A stretch of 64,000 nucleotides of DNA from Streptomyces inusitatus (GCF_014651115.1 NZ_BMWG01000028.1:1-64000); one strand, 5' to 3'. Shown: positions 37,311 to 46,516, numbered from the stretch's first letter. Program-made: numbers and translations. Notes: generated from the letters alone by a model not told the origin.

Positions 37311-38071
37311 CTCGCGTATGCCATCCCTATCTGGACCACCCCCTGACCCTGCCGTTCGCCCATCGCGGCGGCGCGGCGGACGGGGTCGAGAACACGGCCG
37401 CCGCGTTCCGCCGGGCGGCCGCCCTCGGCTACCGCTACTTCGAGACCGATGTGCACACCACCTCGGACGGGAAGCTGGTCGCCTTCCACGACGCGACGCT
37501 GGACCGGGTCACCGACGCGCGGGGCCGGCTGGGCCGGCTGCCGTGGAGCGAGGTGCGGCGGGCCCGGGTGGCAGGCCGGGAGCCGCTGCCGCTCTTCGAG
37601 GAGCTGCTGGAGGAGTTCCCCGGGGCGCGCTGGAACGTGGACGTCAAGGCCGAGTCGGCGGTGGCCCCCCTGGTCGAACTGGTGCGCCGCGCGAGGGCGT
37701 GGGACCGGGTCTGCGTCGGCTCGTTCTCCGAGGGCCGCGTCGCGCGGGCGGCGCGGCTGGCGGGCCCCCGGCTGGCCACCTCCTACGGCGTGCGCGGGGT
37801 GGTGGGGCTGCGGCTGCTCTCGCTCGGCGTCCCGGCCGCCGTGCGCGCCGGGGCGGTCTGCGTCCAGGTGCCGGAGGAGCGGTCCGGGATACGGCTGGTG
37901 GACCGGCGGTTCGTGCGGGCGGCGCACGCCCGGGGGCTCCAGGTGCACGTGTGGACGGTGAACGACCCGGAGCGGATGGGACTCCTGCTCGACCTGGGGG
38001 TGGATGGCATCATGACCGATCATCTGGAGACGCTGCGCACGGTCCTGACGGACCGGGGGGCCTGGGCCTGA
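37307..38071 (+). CDS. Glycerophosphodiester phosphodiesterase
   Basis: A 254-residue TIM-barrel enzyme that splits glycerophosphodiesters to glycerol 3-phosphate and an alcohol. GDPD motifs are FAHRGGAADGVENTAAAF (catalytic His, Arg, Glu), FETDVHTTSDGKLVAFHD (metal ligands and second His) and the late VWTVNDPERM and DGIMTDH. It lacks a signal peptide and so is cytoplasmic. GTG 37307 overlaps the previous stop as GTGA, indicating coupled translation with the YczE protein. Confidence 0.93.
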   Translation: MTRVCHPYLDHPLTLPFAHRGGAADGVENTAAAFRRAAALGYRYFETDVHTTSDGKLVAFHDATLDRVTDARGRLGRLPWSEVRRARVAGREPLPLFEELLEEFPGARWNVDVKAESAVAPLVELVRRARAWDRVCVGSFSEGRVARAARLAGPRLATSYGVRGVVGLRLLSLGVPAAVRAGAVCVQVPEERSGIRLVDRRFVRAAHARGLQVHVWTVNDPERMGLLLDLGVDGIMTDHLETLRTVLTDRGAWA

Positions 38072-38119
38072 TTCGCCCGCCCGCTCCGGGGAACAGACAC
38101 CGCGAGGAGCGGGCGACGA

Positions 38120-39481
38120 GTGGGGGCGCGGATGACCGCCGAGACCGTGGACACGGCGACCGACGGGCCCGGCGGCCGCTTACGGGAGCAGCGCGGCTGG
38201 TATTTCTACGACTTCGCGTGCTCCGTCTATTCGACGAGCGTCCTCACCGTGTTCCTGGGCCCGTATCTGACCTCGGTGGCGAAGGCGGCGGCGGACGCGG
38301 ACGGCTTTGTCCACCCGCTGGGCGTTCCGGTGCGGGCGGGTTCCCTCTTCGCGTACTCGGTCTCCGCCTCGGTGGTGCTCGCGGTGGTGCTGATGCCGCT
38401 GGCGGGCGCGTGGGCGGACCGTACGGGCCGCAAGAAGCCGCTGCTCGCGGTGGCCGCGTACACCGGGGCGGCGGCGACGGCCGGCATGTTCTTCCTCGGC
38501 GGTGAGCGCTATGCGCTGGGCGCGCTGCTGCTGATCGTGGCGAACGCGTCCCTGTCGGTGTCGATGGTGCTCTACAACGCCTATCTGCCGCAGCTGGCGG
38601 AGCCTGCCGAGCGCGACGCGGTCTCCTCCCGGGGCTGGGCCTTCGGCTACACCTCGGGTGCGCTGGTGCTGGTGCTCGATCTGGTGCTCTACAGCGGGCA
38701 CGAGTCCTTCGGGCTGTCGGAGTCGGAGGCGGTACGGATCTGTCTGGCGACGGCGGGGCTGTGGTGGGGCGCGTTCACGCTGATCCCGCTGCGGCGGCTG
38801 CGGGACCGGCGGGTGCGCGGCGACGGCACGGGCGCGGTGGGCTCGGGGTGGCGGCAGCTGGCGGCGACCCTCAAGGACATGCGGCGGCATCCGCTGACCC
38901 TCTCCTTCCTGCTCGCGTATCTGGTCTACAACGACGGCATCCAGACGGTGATCTCGCAGGCCTCGGTCTACGGCTCGGAGGAGCTGGGGCTCGATCAGAC
39001 GACCCTGATCGTCGCCGTGCTGCTGGTGCAGGTGCTGGCGGTGGCGGGCGCGCTGGGGATGGGACGGCTGGCGAGGGCCCATGGCGCGAAAAGGACCATC
39101 CTGGGCTCGCTGGCGGTGTGGACGCTGATCCTGGTGGCGGGCTTCTTCCTGCCGGCCGCCTCGCCGGGGTGGTTCTTCGCGCTGGCCGCGGCCATCGGGC
39201 TGGTGCTGGGCGGCAGTCAGGCGCTGTCAAGGTCGCTTTTCTCACACCTGGTGCCGCGCGGCAAAGAGGCCGCGTACTTCTCCGCGTACGAGATGAGCGA
39301 CCGCGGACTGAGCTGGCTCGGGCCGCTGTTCTTCGGCCTCGCGTACCAGCTGACCGGCAGTTATCGCGATGCGATCGTCTCGCTGGCGGTCTTCTTCGGG
39401 GTGGGTTTCGTCCTGCTCGCGCGGGTTCCCGTGGCCCGTGCGGTGGCGGCCGCCGGCAATCCCGCGCCGGACCGGATTTAG
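38120..39481 (+). CDS. UMF1-type MFS transporter
   Basis: A 453-residue, 12-helix transporter. The N-terminal GWYFYDFACSVYSTSVLTVF is the signature of the UMF1 (Atg22-like) branch, whose substrates in bacteria are poorly known. MFS loop motif ADRTGRKKP stands between helices 2 and 3. The start may be GTG 38120 or ATG 38132; both have G-rich sequence upstream. It follows the phosphodiesterase gene by 48 bases and could be cotranscribed, but no functional link is evident. Confidence 0.9.
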   Translation: MGARMTAETVDTATDGPGGRLREQRGWYFYDFACSVYSTSVLTVFLGPYLTSVAKAAADADGFVHPLGVPVRAGSLFAYSVSASVVLAVVLMPLAGAWADRTGRKKPLLAVAAYTGAAATAGMFFLGGERYALGALLLIVANASLSVSMVLYNAYLPQLAEPAERDAVSSRGWAFGYTSGALVLVLDLVLYSGHESFGLSESEAVRICLATAGLWWGAFTLIPLRRLRDRRVRGDGTGAVGSGWRQLAATLKDMRRHPLTLSFLLAYLVYNDGIQTVISQASVYGSEELGLDQTTLIVAVLLVQVLAVAGALGMGRLARAHGAKRTILGSLAVWTLILVAGFFLPAASPGWFFALAAAIGLVLGGSQALSRSLFSHLVPRGKEAAYFSAYEMSDRGLSWLGPLFFGLAYQLTGSYRDAIVSLAVFFGVGFVLLARVPVARAVAAAGNPAPDRI

Positions 39482-39507
39482 ACGGTGAAGTGAAAGGCCG
39501 GTAGTGT
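39478..39507 (+). promoter_or_regulatory. Possible distal vegetative promoter for rbpA
   Basis: TTAGAC (39478-39483) and TAGTGT (39502-39507) are 18 bases apart. This would give a long leader of about 235 bases to rbpA. The -35 overlaps the stop codon of the transporter gene. Confidence 0.35.
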
Positions 39508-39555
39508 ACGCGTTTGGCCTGCCAGGCGGACCGTTACTGCGCACAGGGGGGAAGT

Positions 39556-39591
39556 GGAATCAGTGGGTGACACTTTCTGTCAGATGTGACA
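39556..39591 (+). promoter_or_regulatory. Sigma-R-like boxes and TGACA half-sites
   Basis: GGAAT at 39556-39560 is followed after 18 bases by GTC, one base off the sigma-R pattern GGAAT-N18-GTT. Across the same stretch TGACA, TGTCA and TGACA (39568-39572, 39578-39582, 39587-39591) form two overlapping inverted repeats that may bind a regulator. Confidence 0.3.
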
Positions 39592-39661
39592 AACCGGGCA
39601 CTGGCGGGTACCCCAACTTTGGGAAAGCAGCGGCACGACGGGCGACGCGTGACCCGGAACG

Positions 39662-39687
39662 GGAATCTTTACGGCCGACCGGACGTT
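39662..39687 (+). promoter_or_regulatory. Sigma-R promoter of rbpA
   Basis: GGAAT at 39662-39666 and GTT at 39685-39687, exactly 18 bases apart, match the sigma-R (disulfide stress) consensus. rbpA is an established sigma-R target in S. coelicolor. Transcription should start near 39694, about 55 bases before the ATG. Confidence 0.85.
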
Positions 39688-39748
39688 GACCGGATGACGA
39701 CGACAGCGACACCTGTCCTGTGGGCGACAAGCCCGGGAGGCACGATTC

Positions 39749-40123
39749 ATGAGTGAGCGAGCTCTCCGCGGCACGCGCCTCGTGGTTACCAGCTACGAGA
39801 CGGACCGCGGCATCGATCTGGCCCCGCGCCAGGCGGTGGAGTACGCATGCCAGAACGGACATCGGTTTGAGATGCCGTTCTCGGTCGAGGCAGAAATTCC
39901 GCCGGAGTGGGAGTGCAAGGCGTGCGGCGCCCAGGCACTCCTGGTGGACGGGGACGGCCCCGAAGAGAAGAAGGGCAAGCCCGCGCGCACGCACTGGGAC
40001 ATGCTCATGGAGCGGCGTACCCGCGAGGAGCTGGAGGAAGTGCTGGCCGAGAGGCTGGCGGTCCTTCGTTCCGGCGCCATGAACATCGCCGTGCATCCGC
40101 GGGACAGCAGGAAGTCCGCGTAA
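39749..40123 (+). CDS. rbpA: RNA polymerase-binding protein RbpA
   Basis: A 124-residue actinobacterial transcription factor that binds the sigma subunit and beta' to stabilise open complexes at principal-sigma promoters. It shows the N-terminal RGTRLVVTSYETDRG core-binding tail, the RbpA core domain (CQNGHRFEMPF ... WECKACGAQA, with three cysteines), a basic linker, and the C-terminal sigma-interacting helix RRTREELEEVLAERLAVLR. ATG 39749 follows GGGAGG. The gene stands alone with a sigma-R promoter and a strong terminator. Confidence 0.97.
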   Translation: MSERALRGTRLVVTSYETDRGIDLAPRQAVEYACQNGHRFEMPFSVEAEIPPEWECKACGAQALLVDGDGPEEKKGKPARTHWDMLMERRTREELEEVLAERLAVLRSGAMNIAVHPRDSRKSA

Positions 40124-40151
40124 GCCGGATACCGGAGCATCGAGCAAGACA

Positions 40152-40201
40152 AGAGCCGCGGGCCGTGTCACACCATGTGTGTGCCACGGCCCGCGGCTTT
40201 T
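40152..40201 (+). terminator. Intrinsic terminator of rbpA
   Basis: AGCCGCGGGCCGTG (40154-40167) pairs perfectly with CACGGCCCGCGGCT (40185-40198), with more pairing in the loop and a TTTT run after it. This is the best-formed terminator in the window. Confidence 0.85.
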
Positions 40202-40337
40202 GGCGTATGTGGTGCACCCGGGCGCGTACGCCCGTACGCCCGTGCGCGGGAGACCGGGAGACGAGGCGGCCCCGGGCACTCCGCCCGGGGCCGGAGCGCG
40301 CTCCGGGTGCAGGTCAGACTGCCTGCCTGTCAGCCGG

Positions 40338-40943
40338 TCAGCGGGTCAGCGGGGGCCTGGGGCCGCCGTCGCCGTCGGCGCCGCCGTAGGGGCGGGCCTG
40401 AGTGCCGTCCTCGCGGATGACCTCGCCCTGGACGACCTTGCCGTCCGGGCGGTGGATACGGGCCTGCTGAAAGGCGTCCCCCAGGCTGCCGGGGTCGGCG
40501 CGGCGCATCCGGCGCTCCAGCGAGCGCTCCGCGTACCGCCCCAGCAGGGAGCGGACCGGCGGGGCCAGCAGCAGCAGGCCCGCCACGTCGGAGAGCAGGC
40601 CGGGGAGCAGGATCAGCAGCCCGCCGAGCATCAGGAGGCCATTGCCCTCGCCGCTCCGCGGGGCGGCGGCCGAGGGGTCCGGCCGGCCGCCGCTCTCCTG
40701 CTGCCGCTGAAGGGTCTCGGTCAGATTGCGGAAGGCCCGCCGCCCGGCACGCTTGATCACGGCTCCGCCGAGGACGGCGCCTGCGATGAGCAGGGCGAGC
40801 ACGGTCAGTCCACCGGCCGCCCCGGCCACCAGGGTCAGCAGCCAGATCTCCAGGACGAGCCAGCCGGCGACGGCGAGCGGAATGAGGGTGCGGGCGCGGG
40901 ATCGTTTGGGGCCGGGGGTGGTCGGGGGCATGCCGGTCGTCAT
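40338..40943 (-). CDS. FxsA-family membrane protein
   Basis: A 201-residue membrane protein. FxsA features are the two N-terminal helices (LIPLAVAGWLVLEIWLLTLVA, LTVLALLIAGAVLGGAVIKR), then a helix with the GGLLILLPGLLSDVAGLLLLAPPVR motif split over two segments. E. coli FxsA overproduction relieves F-plasmid exclusion of phage T7; the cellular role is unclear. ATG 40943 is used, with ATG 40931 possible. The C-terminal ~60 residues are hydrophilic. Confidence 0.9.
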   Translation of the reverse strand: MTTGMPPTTPGPKRSRARTLIPLAVAGWLVLEIWLLTLVAGAAGGLTVLALLIAGAVLGGAVIKRAGRRAFRNLTETLQRQQESGGRPDPSAAAPRSGEGNGLLMLGGLLILLPGLLSDVAGLLLLAPPVRSLLGRYAERSLERRMRRADPGSLGDAFQQARIHRPDGKVVQGEVIREDGTQARPYGGADGDGGPRPPLTR

Positions 40944-40998
40944 GACCCCAGTGTGCCTGGACACCCGCCGGAGCGGCGTAAGGGGGTGATCGGAAAGA

Positions 40999-41880
40999 TC
41001 ATTCCCCGGCGGCCCGAGGCTCTCCGGCCGGCCCCGGCCCCGTATCCGCCCCGCCGGTCCGGGCACAGAGCCGTGCCAGGGCGGCGGCCGAGGGCGATCC
41101 GGCGGCGGCGGAGTAGACGACGACCACCTCGCGGGGGTCGTCGGTGAGCCGCATGGTCTCGTACGACAGCTCCAGCACCCCGCTGCCGGGGTGGCGGATC
41201 GCGGTGGTGCCGTGTGCGACGCCGAGGACGGCGTGGCGCGACCACAGGGCGCGGAAGTCCTCGCTCGCCGCGCTCAGCTCGTCGACATGGGCGGCCAGTT
41301 CGGCGTCGTGGGGGTACTGGGCGACCTCGGTGCGCAGAAAGGCGGTGGTCTCGTGGGCCTTGGACTCCCAGTCCACGTACAGCTCCCGGGCGCGCGGGTC
41401 GGTGAAGACGATCCAGCCGATGAGACGGCGCTCCGGCGGTATCCGGGCGAAGTCGAGGAACACCTCGCACGCCGGGCCGTTCCACTCCCGGACCGTGCCG
41501 CGCGCGCCGACCAGATAGGCGGGGGCGGACAGGGCCTGGAGCGCCTGGCGGACCCCGGAGCGGACCGGGGTCTCGGCGGGGTCGTCCGTCCCGGCGAGCG
41601 CGTCGGGCCGGGCGAGGCGGTAGAGATGGCGGTGTTCGGCCGGGGTCAGCCGCAGCGCCCTGGCGACGGCGTCCAGGACGGTGTCGGAGACCTGGGAGCC
41701 GCGGCCCCGCTCCAGCCGGATGTAGTGGTCGACGCTGACGTCGGCGAGGGCGGCGACCTCCTCCCTGCGCAATCCGTGCACCCGCCGGGATCCCGAGGTG
41801 GGCAGCCCCACATCTCCCGGGACGAGCCGGGCCCGCCGTGACAGCAGGAAGTTCCGGAGTTCTGGGTTGTGGAGGGCCAT
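40999..41880 (-). CDS. XRE-type regulator with MmyB ligand-binding domain
   Basis: A 293-residue regulator. The helix-turn-helix lies at about residues 35-65 (LRREEVAALADVSVDHYIRL). The C-terminal MmyB-like domain (EWNGPACEVFLDFARIPPE, then ELYVDWESKA) binds small hydrophobic ligands in the family. These proteins often control an adjacent short-chain dehydrogenase, but none is here. TAATCT lies five bases before the ATG, suggesting a leaderless message. FxsA follows on the same strand after 55 bases. Confidence 0.92.
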   Translation of the reverse strand: MALHNPELRNFLLSRRARLVPGDVGLPTSGSRRVHGLRREEVAALADVSVDHYIRLERGRGSQVSDTVLDAVARALRLTPAEHRHLYRLARPDALAGTDDPAETPVRSGVRQALQALSAPAYLVGARGTVREWNGPACEVFLDFARIPPERRLIGWIVFTDPRARELYVDWESKAHETTAFLRTEVAQYPHDAELAAHVDELSAASEDFRALWSRHAVLGVAHGTTAIRHPGSGVLELSYETMRLTDDPREVVVVYSAAAGSPSAAALARLCARTGGADTGPGPAGEPRAAGE

Positions 41881-42306
41881 GGTCGAGATTATGCGGCCGG
41901 TACGGAGCCCCGGGGCAGCCTCGTCACCGGGTGCGGGCGAACGTTGTCCGAGAAGCGCCGTCGGGCGCGCGGGGACCGCCCTGCGGGGCCGCGCCGTTTC
42001 GGCACGGCCCCGGGCTCCCCCGTACCCCCCGCTCCCCCGTGCTCGGCGCCGTGCGTCCGCTCGGACCGGGCCCGCCCCGCTCGTGCGGCCGGCCGGCAGG
42101 CGGGGAGCCGGCCGGCCACCGAGGGCCGGGGCGTTCGGGTGGATCGGAATCAGTTTCGGGGCGCCGGCCGCCGGGTGACAGGGCACAGCTCGCACTGGAT
42201 GGGCGACGGCCGGTGTGGTAGCGGATCCGGCGGAAGGAGTCGGACCCGGTGGGAGGGTCCGGGCGGCCGGGGAAGGGCCCAAGCGGCCGGGAAAGAGCCC
42301 GGGCGG
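41881..42306. other. Intergenic region, nothing recognised
   Basis: The 426 bases between the MmyB-type regulator and the polyprenol mannose synthase gene hold no supportable gene. Apart from the possible regulator promoter at the left edge, I see no operator, terminator or repeat. Confidence 0.5.
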
Positions 42307-43092
42307 TCAGGGGGCGGAGCGGCCGCGCAGCCGGTTGGTCCGGTCCGAGATGCCCCAGCCGGCGACCCGCCACAGGGCCTCCACCGCGATGTCGCGGTTC
42401 ATCTTGGAATCGCCCAGTTCGCGCTCGACGAAGGTGATGGGCACCTCCACCACGTGATAGCCGGTGGCGACGGCGCGGCGGGCGAGGTCGACCTGGAAGC
42501 AGTAGCCCTGGGAGGTGACCTGGCCGAGGCCGAGGCCGCGCAGGGTGTCGGCGCGGAAGGCGCGGAAGCCGCCGGTGACATCGCGGATGGAGAGGCCGAG
42601 GAGGAGACGGGAGTAGGTGCTGCCGCCCCGGGAGAGGAACTCCCGGTACTTGGGCCAGTTGACCACCCGGCCGCCGGGGACCCAGCGGGAGCCGAGGACC
42701 AGGTCGGCCCCCTTGAGGGCGGTCAGCAGCCTGGGCAGCTCCTCCGGCTGGTGGGAGCCGTCGGCGTCCATCTCGATCAGCACGTCGTAGCCGTGCTCCA
42801 GACCCCAGTCGAAGCCCGCGAGATAGGCCGCGCCGAGGCCCTCCTTGCCCTTGCGGTGCAGCACCTGGACCTGTTCGTCCTCGTGGGCCAGCTCGTCGGC
42901 GATCTTGCCGGTGCCGTCGGGGCTGTTGTCGTCGGCGACGAGGATGTCGGCGTCGGGCACGGCGGCCCGCACCCGGGAGACGATCGTCGTGATGTTCTCG
43001 GCCTCGTTGTAGGTCGGAATGATCACCAAGGATCTGCCGAGCGGCCCATACCGCTTCGCCTGGGCTTCGCTGTCCCTAGCGCCGTCGTTCAC
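42307..43092 (-). CDS. ppm1: Polyprenol monophosphomannose synthase
   Basis: A 261-residue GT2 glycosyltransferase that moves mannose from GDP-mannose to polyprenyl phosphate, the sugar donor for protein O-mannosylation in Streptomyces. It has SLVIIPTYNEAENI, the VADDNSPDGT nucleotide site, the metal-binding EMDADGSHQPEEL and the acceptor-site GSRWVPGG. The C-terminus lacks membrane helices, so it resembles the catalytic domain alone. In S. coelicolor the homologue is needed for phage receptor glycosylation and cell wall antibiotic resistance. Downstream context is not informative. Confidence 0.93.
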   Translation of the reverse strand: MNDGARDSEAQAKRYGPLGRSLVIIPTYNEAENITTIVSRVRAAVPDADILVADDNSPDGTGKIADELAHEDEQVQVLHRKGKEGLGAAYLAGFDWGLEHGYDVLIEMDADGSHQPEELPRLLTALKGADLVLGSRWVPGGRVVNWPKYREFLSRGGSTYSRLLLGLSIRDVTGGFRAFRADTLRGLGLGQVTSQGYCFQVDLARRAVATGYHVVEVPITFVERELGDSKMNRDIAVEALWRVAGWGISDRTNRLRGRSAP

Positions 43093-43677
43093 TGCTGGCC
43101 CCTTTTATGTCCGTGCACAGAGCCCAACCATAGCGATCGCCGGGCGGGGCTCCCGCGACGGCACGGGGCTGGGGTGTCGGCCGGGGCGTGGCCGAGGGGG
43201 CCGGGGGTCCGTCGTGAGAGAGATCGTGCGAGAGATGACGAGAGAGGTGACAAAGGGTACGGACAGGGGTCCGGCGTCCTTCGGGCCGGCCTGGGACCCG
43301 CCGGCTGCGGGCCGACCGAGAGCCGTTGTCTACTGAACGCCGGACCCCGTCCGGGTCTCACCTGCCGTCCGGCTGAAACCTTCCCTCGCTCCCGAGGCGC
43401 GGGCGCTGGACCTGGCTCCCAGTGGCGGTGCCCCGGTGCGGCGCACTGCCCCATGGCCCAGCGGCGTTCGACGACTGCGTGGAGGTCTGCCGGTCGGACG
43501 TCCTGTGGTGGACTCGGCCGAACCTACCCGCCCCTGGGCGCTTCATGTCAACAGTCGAGCGATCTGCGCGGTTTGCCCAATTCGGCCGGTTCCACGGGGA
43601 AGACTCGCAGGTCGCGGCCGACCGCCCGGAACGGTGGGCCGGGGAGCGAAATATCCGTACGTCACTCGTTCGGCGGC
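43093..43677. other. Intergenic region, nothing recognised
   Basis: The 585 bases between ppm1 and the amidohydrolase gene contain no frame with ribosome binding site and normal codon bias. It must hold the ppm1 promoter at its left side. No clear hairpin or repeat was found. Confidence 0.45.
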
Positions 43678-45315
43678 TCACGACCGGTTCGTCCAGACGG
43701 TCTGTCCGCGCACCACCGTCCGCAGACAGACCGGCAGCTCCCGGCCGGGGGTGAGGTCGGGCAGTCCGGGGGTGCCGGAGCGCGGGTCGGTGGACCAGCG
43801 GGCGACCCGGTCGTCGGGGGTTTGGACGATGAGTTCGCCGGTCCGCCACAGGGCGTAGTCGGCGGGGGCTCCGGGCACCAGCACGCCCGCGTCGTCCCGG
43901 CCGGCGGCCCGCCAGCCGCCCCGGGTGTGGGCGGTGAAGGCGGCGCGGACCGAGATCCGGTGCTCGGGGGTCCGGTGGAAGGCGGCGGCGCGGACGGTGC
44001 CCCACGGGTCGAGCGGGGTGACGGGGCTGTCGGAGCCGAGGGCCAGCGGGACTCCGGCGCGCAGCAGCGCCGCGTACGGGTTGAGGGTGCGGGCCCGCTC
44101 CACGCCCAGGCGCTGGGCGTACATGCCTTCGTCCCCGCCCCAGGCCGCGTCGAAGGCGGGCTGTACGGAGGCGGTGAGGCCGAATTCCGCGAAGGCGGCG
44201 ACGGTTTCGGGGGTGAGCATCTCGGCGTGCTCGATCCGGTGGCGGGCGGCGCGCACCCGGGCGAGGCCGAGGGTGTCGGCGGCCCGGCGCACGCCCGCCA
44301 CGACGGCGGTGAGGGCGGCGTCGCCGATGGCGTGGAAGCCGGCCTGGAGACCGGCCTCGGTGCAGGCGGTGACATGGGCGGCGATGTCGCCCTCGTCGAG
44401 ATGGGCGGTGCCGGTGTGGTCCGCGTCGGCGTAGGGGGCGTGGAGGCAGGCCGTGTGGGAGCCGAGGGAGCCGTCGGCGAAGAGGTCGCCCGCCGCGCCC
44501 CGCGCGCCCAGCTCCCGTACCCGCTGGGCGTCCTTCGCGTCCGCGATTCGCTCGGCCCAGTAGCCGACGACCCGGGGGCCGGGGCGGGAGGCGGCGAGGG
44601 AGAGCAGGCCGGTGAAGTCGTCCTCGTCGGAGATGTCGGGTCCGGCGCACTCGTGGATCGTGCCGATGCCCAGCGAGGCCGCGTGCTCCAGGGCGGCGAG
44701 CTGGGCCCGCTCGCGCTGGGCGGGGGTGATCGCCGCGTGGGCGGCGGCGCGTACGGCGTGGTGGGCGGCGTCGGTGAGCGGACCGTCGGGGTGGTAGCCG
44801 GTCAACCCGGTGACCTGGGGCGCCAGGTCGAGGAGGGCGGTGGTGACGACGGCCGAGTGGACGTCGATACGGGTGAGGTAGAGCGGGCGTCCGCCGCTCG
44901 CCTCGTCCAGCTCGGCGCGGGAGGGGTGCCGTCGCTCGGGCCAGCGTGCGGCGTCCCAGCCGTGGCCGATGAGCACCTGCCCGGCGGGGCGTCCGGCGCT
45001 GTGCTCCCGCACCCGCCGCAGCGCGTCGGCGAGGGTGCGGGAGCCGGAGAGGTCGAGGCCGGTCAGCGCGAGGCCGGTGGCCGTGGTGTGCACATGTGCG
45101 TCGGTGAACGCCGGGGTGACCAGAGCCCCTTCGAGATCGACGACCTCGTCGACCCCTGCGGCGAAGGCGTCGGCCGCGCCCTCGGAGCCCACCCAGGCGA
45201 CATGCCCCCGCTCGACGACCATGGCGGTCGCGAAGGGGTCGGCGGGGCTGTGGACTTCTCCGCCGCGCAGCAGTGTGGTGCGGTGCTCGCCGCTCGGGTG
45301 GCTGTTCTCGGTCAT
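43678..45315 (-). CDS. Amidohydrolase family protein (YtcJ-like)
   Basis: A 545-residue metal-dependent hydrolase. The zinc-binding HxH is in TDAHVHTTATG (about residue 75). GFHAIGDAAL and RHRIEHAEML carry further metal-ligand histidines, and the catalytic Asp is in ALGSDSPVTPLDP. This set marks the YtcJ/exoenzyme-regulatory branch of amidohydrolases, with unknown natural substrates. There is no signal peptide. The ATG lies next to a convincing beta-strand start (LLRGGEVHSP). Confidence 0.9.
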   Translation of the reverse strand: MTENSHPSGEHRTTLLRGGEVHSPADPFATAMVVERGHVAWVGSEGAADAFAAGVDEVVDLEGALVTPAFTDAHVHTTATGLALTGLDLSGSRTLADALRRVREHSAGRPAGQVLIGHGWDAARWPERRHPSRAELDEASGGRPLYLTRIDVHSAVVTTALLDLAPQVTGLTGYHPDGPLTDAAHHAVRAAAHAAITPAQRERAQLAALEHAASLGIGTIHECAGPDISDEDDFTGLLSLAASRPGPRVVGYWAERIADAKDAQRVRELGARGAAGDLFADGSLGSHTACLHAPYADADHTGTAHLDEGDIAAHVTACTEAGLQAGFHAIGDAALTAVVAGVRRAADTLGLARVRAARHRIEHAEMLTPETVAAFAEFGLTASVQPAFDAAWGGDEGMYAQRLGVERARTLNPYAALLRAGVPLALGSDSPVTPLDPWGTVRAAAFHRTPEHRISVRAAFTAHTRGGWRAAGRDDAGVLVPGAPADYALWRTGELIVQTPDDRVARWSTDPRSGTPGLPDLTPGRELPVCLRTVVRGQTVWTNRS

Positions 45316-45391
45316 GGCACCACCCTAGGCCGTGTCCTTGGGCGGCCGGATTCAGGCGGTCCGGTTCCACGGACCAGTTCCGCGGACCGGT

Positions 45392-45832
45392 TCAGATGCG
45401 CGGCGGGCGGGCCTCGTAGGGGGTGGAGAGGACGACGGTGGTACGGGTGGAGACGCCGGCCAGCGAGCGGATGCGGGTGAGGAGGTTCTCCAGCTCCAGG
45501 GGGGTGGCGACCCTCACCTTGAGGATGTAGTTCTCGTCGCCCGCGACGCTGTGGCAGGCCTCGATCTCGGGGACGTCGGCGAGGCGTTCGGCGATGTCGT
45601 CGGGGGCACTGGGGTCGAAGGGCTTGGCCGAGATGAACGCGGTGAGCGGCAGCCCGACCGCCTCGGGGTCCACGACCGCGGCGTAACCGCGGATGACTCC
45701 GCGCTGTTCGAGCCGGCGCACCCGCTGATGCACCGCCGAGGTGGACAGGCCGGTGGCCTTGCCCAGGTCGGTGTAGCTCATGCGGCCGTCCTTGACGAGC
45801 AATTCAACGATGTGACGATCCAGCTCCTCCAT
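45392..45832 (-). CDS. Lrp/AsnC-family regulator
   Basis: A 146-residue regulator with an N-terminal helix-turn-helix (LDRHIVELLVKDGRMSYTDL then GLSTSAVHQRVRRLE) and a C-terminal RAM ligand-binding domain (AFISAKPF, VPEIEACHSVAGDENYILKV). ATG 45832 gives the usual MEELDRHIV start. Such proteins respond to amino acids. The target is not evident; the nearest divergent gene, at 46035, is of unknown function. Confidence 0.94.
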   Translation of the reverse strand: MEELDRHIVELLVKDGRMSYTDLGKATGLSTSAVHQRVRRLEQRGVIRGYAAVVDPEAVGLPLTAFISAKPFDPSAPDDIAERLADVPEIEACHSVAGDENYILKVRVATPLELENLLTRIRSLAGVSTRTTVVLSTPYEARPPRI

Positions 45833-46034
45833 GCGGATCAACCTAATTGCCCGAGCCGTCTCCGGCACAGTCCCGCGGGCCGTGCCGGGGCATCTACGAG
45901 GCTCATGTGACGAACGCCACAGAGATGGGAGGGGCTGGGCCGTGACCTGACGGTTACCAGCTAATCGCATGGGGAAGTGCTTGCTGTGGTCGAGGCCACA
46001 TGTCCCTGGTTGGCCCACCCGAGGGGGAGAACCC

Positions 46035-46442
46035 ATGCAGAGTGTCAAGAACATCGGCCGTCCCGAACCGGAGCCTCTCGATCCGGCCGAGTCGGTGGAG
46101 CAGGACGAGTTCGACGCGTACGACACCTTCGAGATGTACCGGGTCGTCTGCCCGGACTGCTCCCAGCCAATCGCGCTTCTCGCGGACGAGGAGACACTGC
46201 CGGAGCACGCGCTGTGCCCCACTCCGTGGAATCCGTTCGGGCTGACCGTCTGCTCCGGGACCGGCCGCTCCGCCGGAGCCGCCCGGCCCGCCGACGAGAC
46301 GCTGGAGGTCCAGGAGCAGGAGATGGGGCTGCTGCTGACGCTGCCTCAGAGCCTGGACTGGCGGATGCAGCCCTTCTCGCACGTCGGCGGCCCCGGCTCC
46401 CGCCCGGTGCCGACCCGGTCCGCGCACCGGCGCGCCGCCTGA
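46035..46442 (+). CDS. Uncharacterised protein with CPDC zinc-binding-type motif
   Basis: A 135-residue cytoplasmic protein. The acidic N-terminus (ESVEQDEFDAYDTFEMY) is followed by YRVVCPDCSQPIALLAD and a later HALCPTPWNPFGLTVCSG, so four cysteines could bind one zinc. I recognise it only as a conserved Streptomyces protein of unknown role. ATG 46035 follows GGGGGAGA. It is divergent from the Lrp gene and ends at a strong hairpin. Confidence 0.8.
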   Translation: MQSVKNIGRPEPEPLDPAESVEQDEFDAYDTFEMYRVVCPDCSQPIALLADEETLPEHALCPTPWNPFGLTVCSGTGRSAGAARPADETLEVQEQEMGLLLTLPQSLDWRMQPFSHVGGPGSRPVPTRSAHRRAA

Positions 46443-46473
46443 CCCTTCCGTACCCCGTAACACCCCTACGGCA

Positions 46474-46502
46474 GTGCCGCGCTCTCCGGGAGAACGCGGC
46501 AC
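46474..46502. terminator. Hairpin terminator between convergent genes
   Basis: GTGCCGCG and CGCGGCAC (perfect 8-base arms) enclose a further TCTC/GAGA pairing, giving a stable stem between the 46035 gene and the acyl-CoA dehydrogenase gene. There is no T-run. Confidence 0.65.
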
Positions 46503-46516
46503 CGTGGCGGGGAGGT

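Noticed and set aside
43093..43677. Short frames (for example 43422-43754) in the ppm1-amidohydrolase gap
   Set aside because: No ribosome binding site, weak codon bias and no recognisable protein features.
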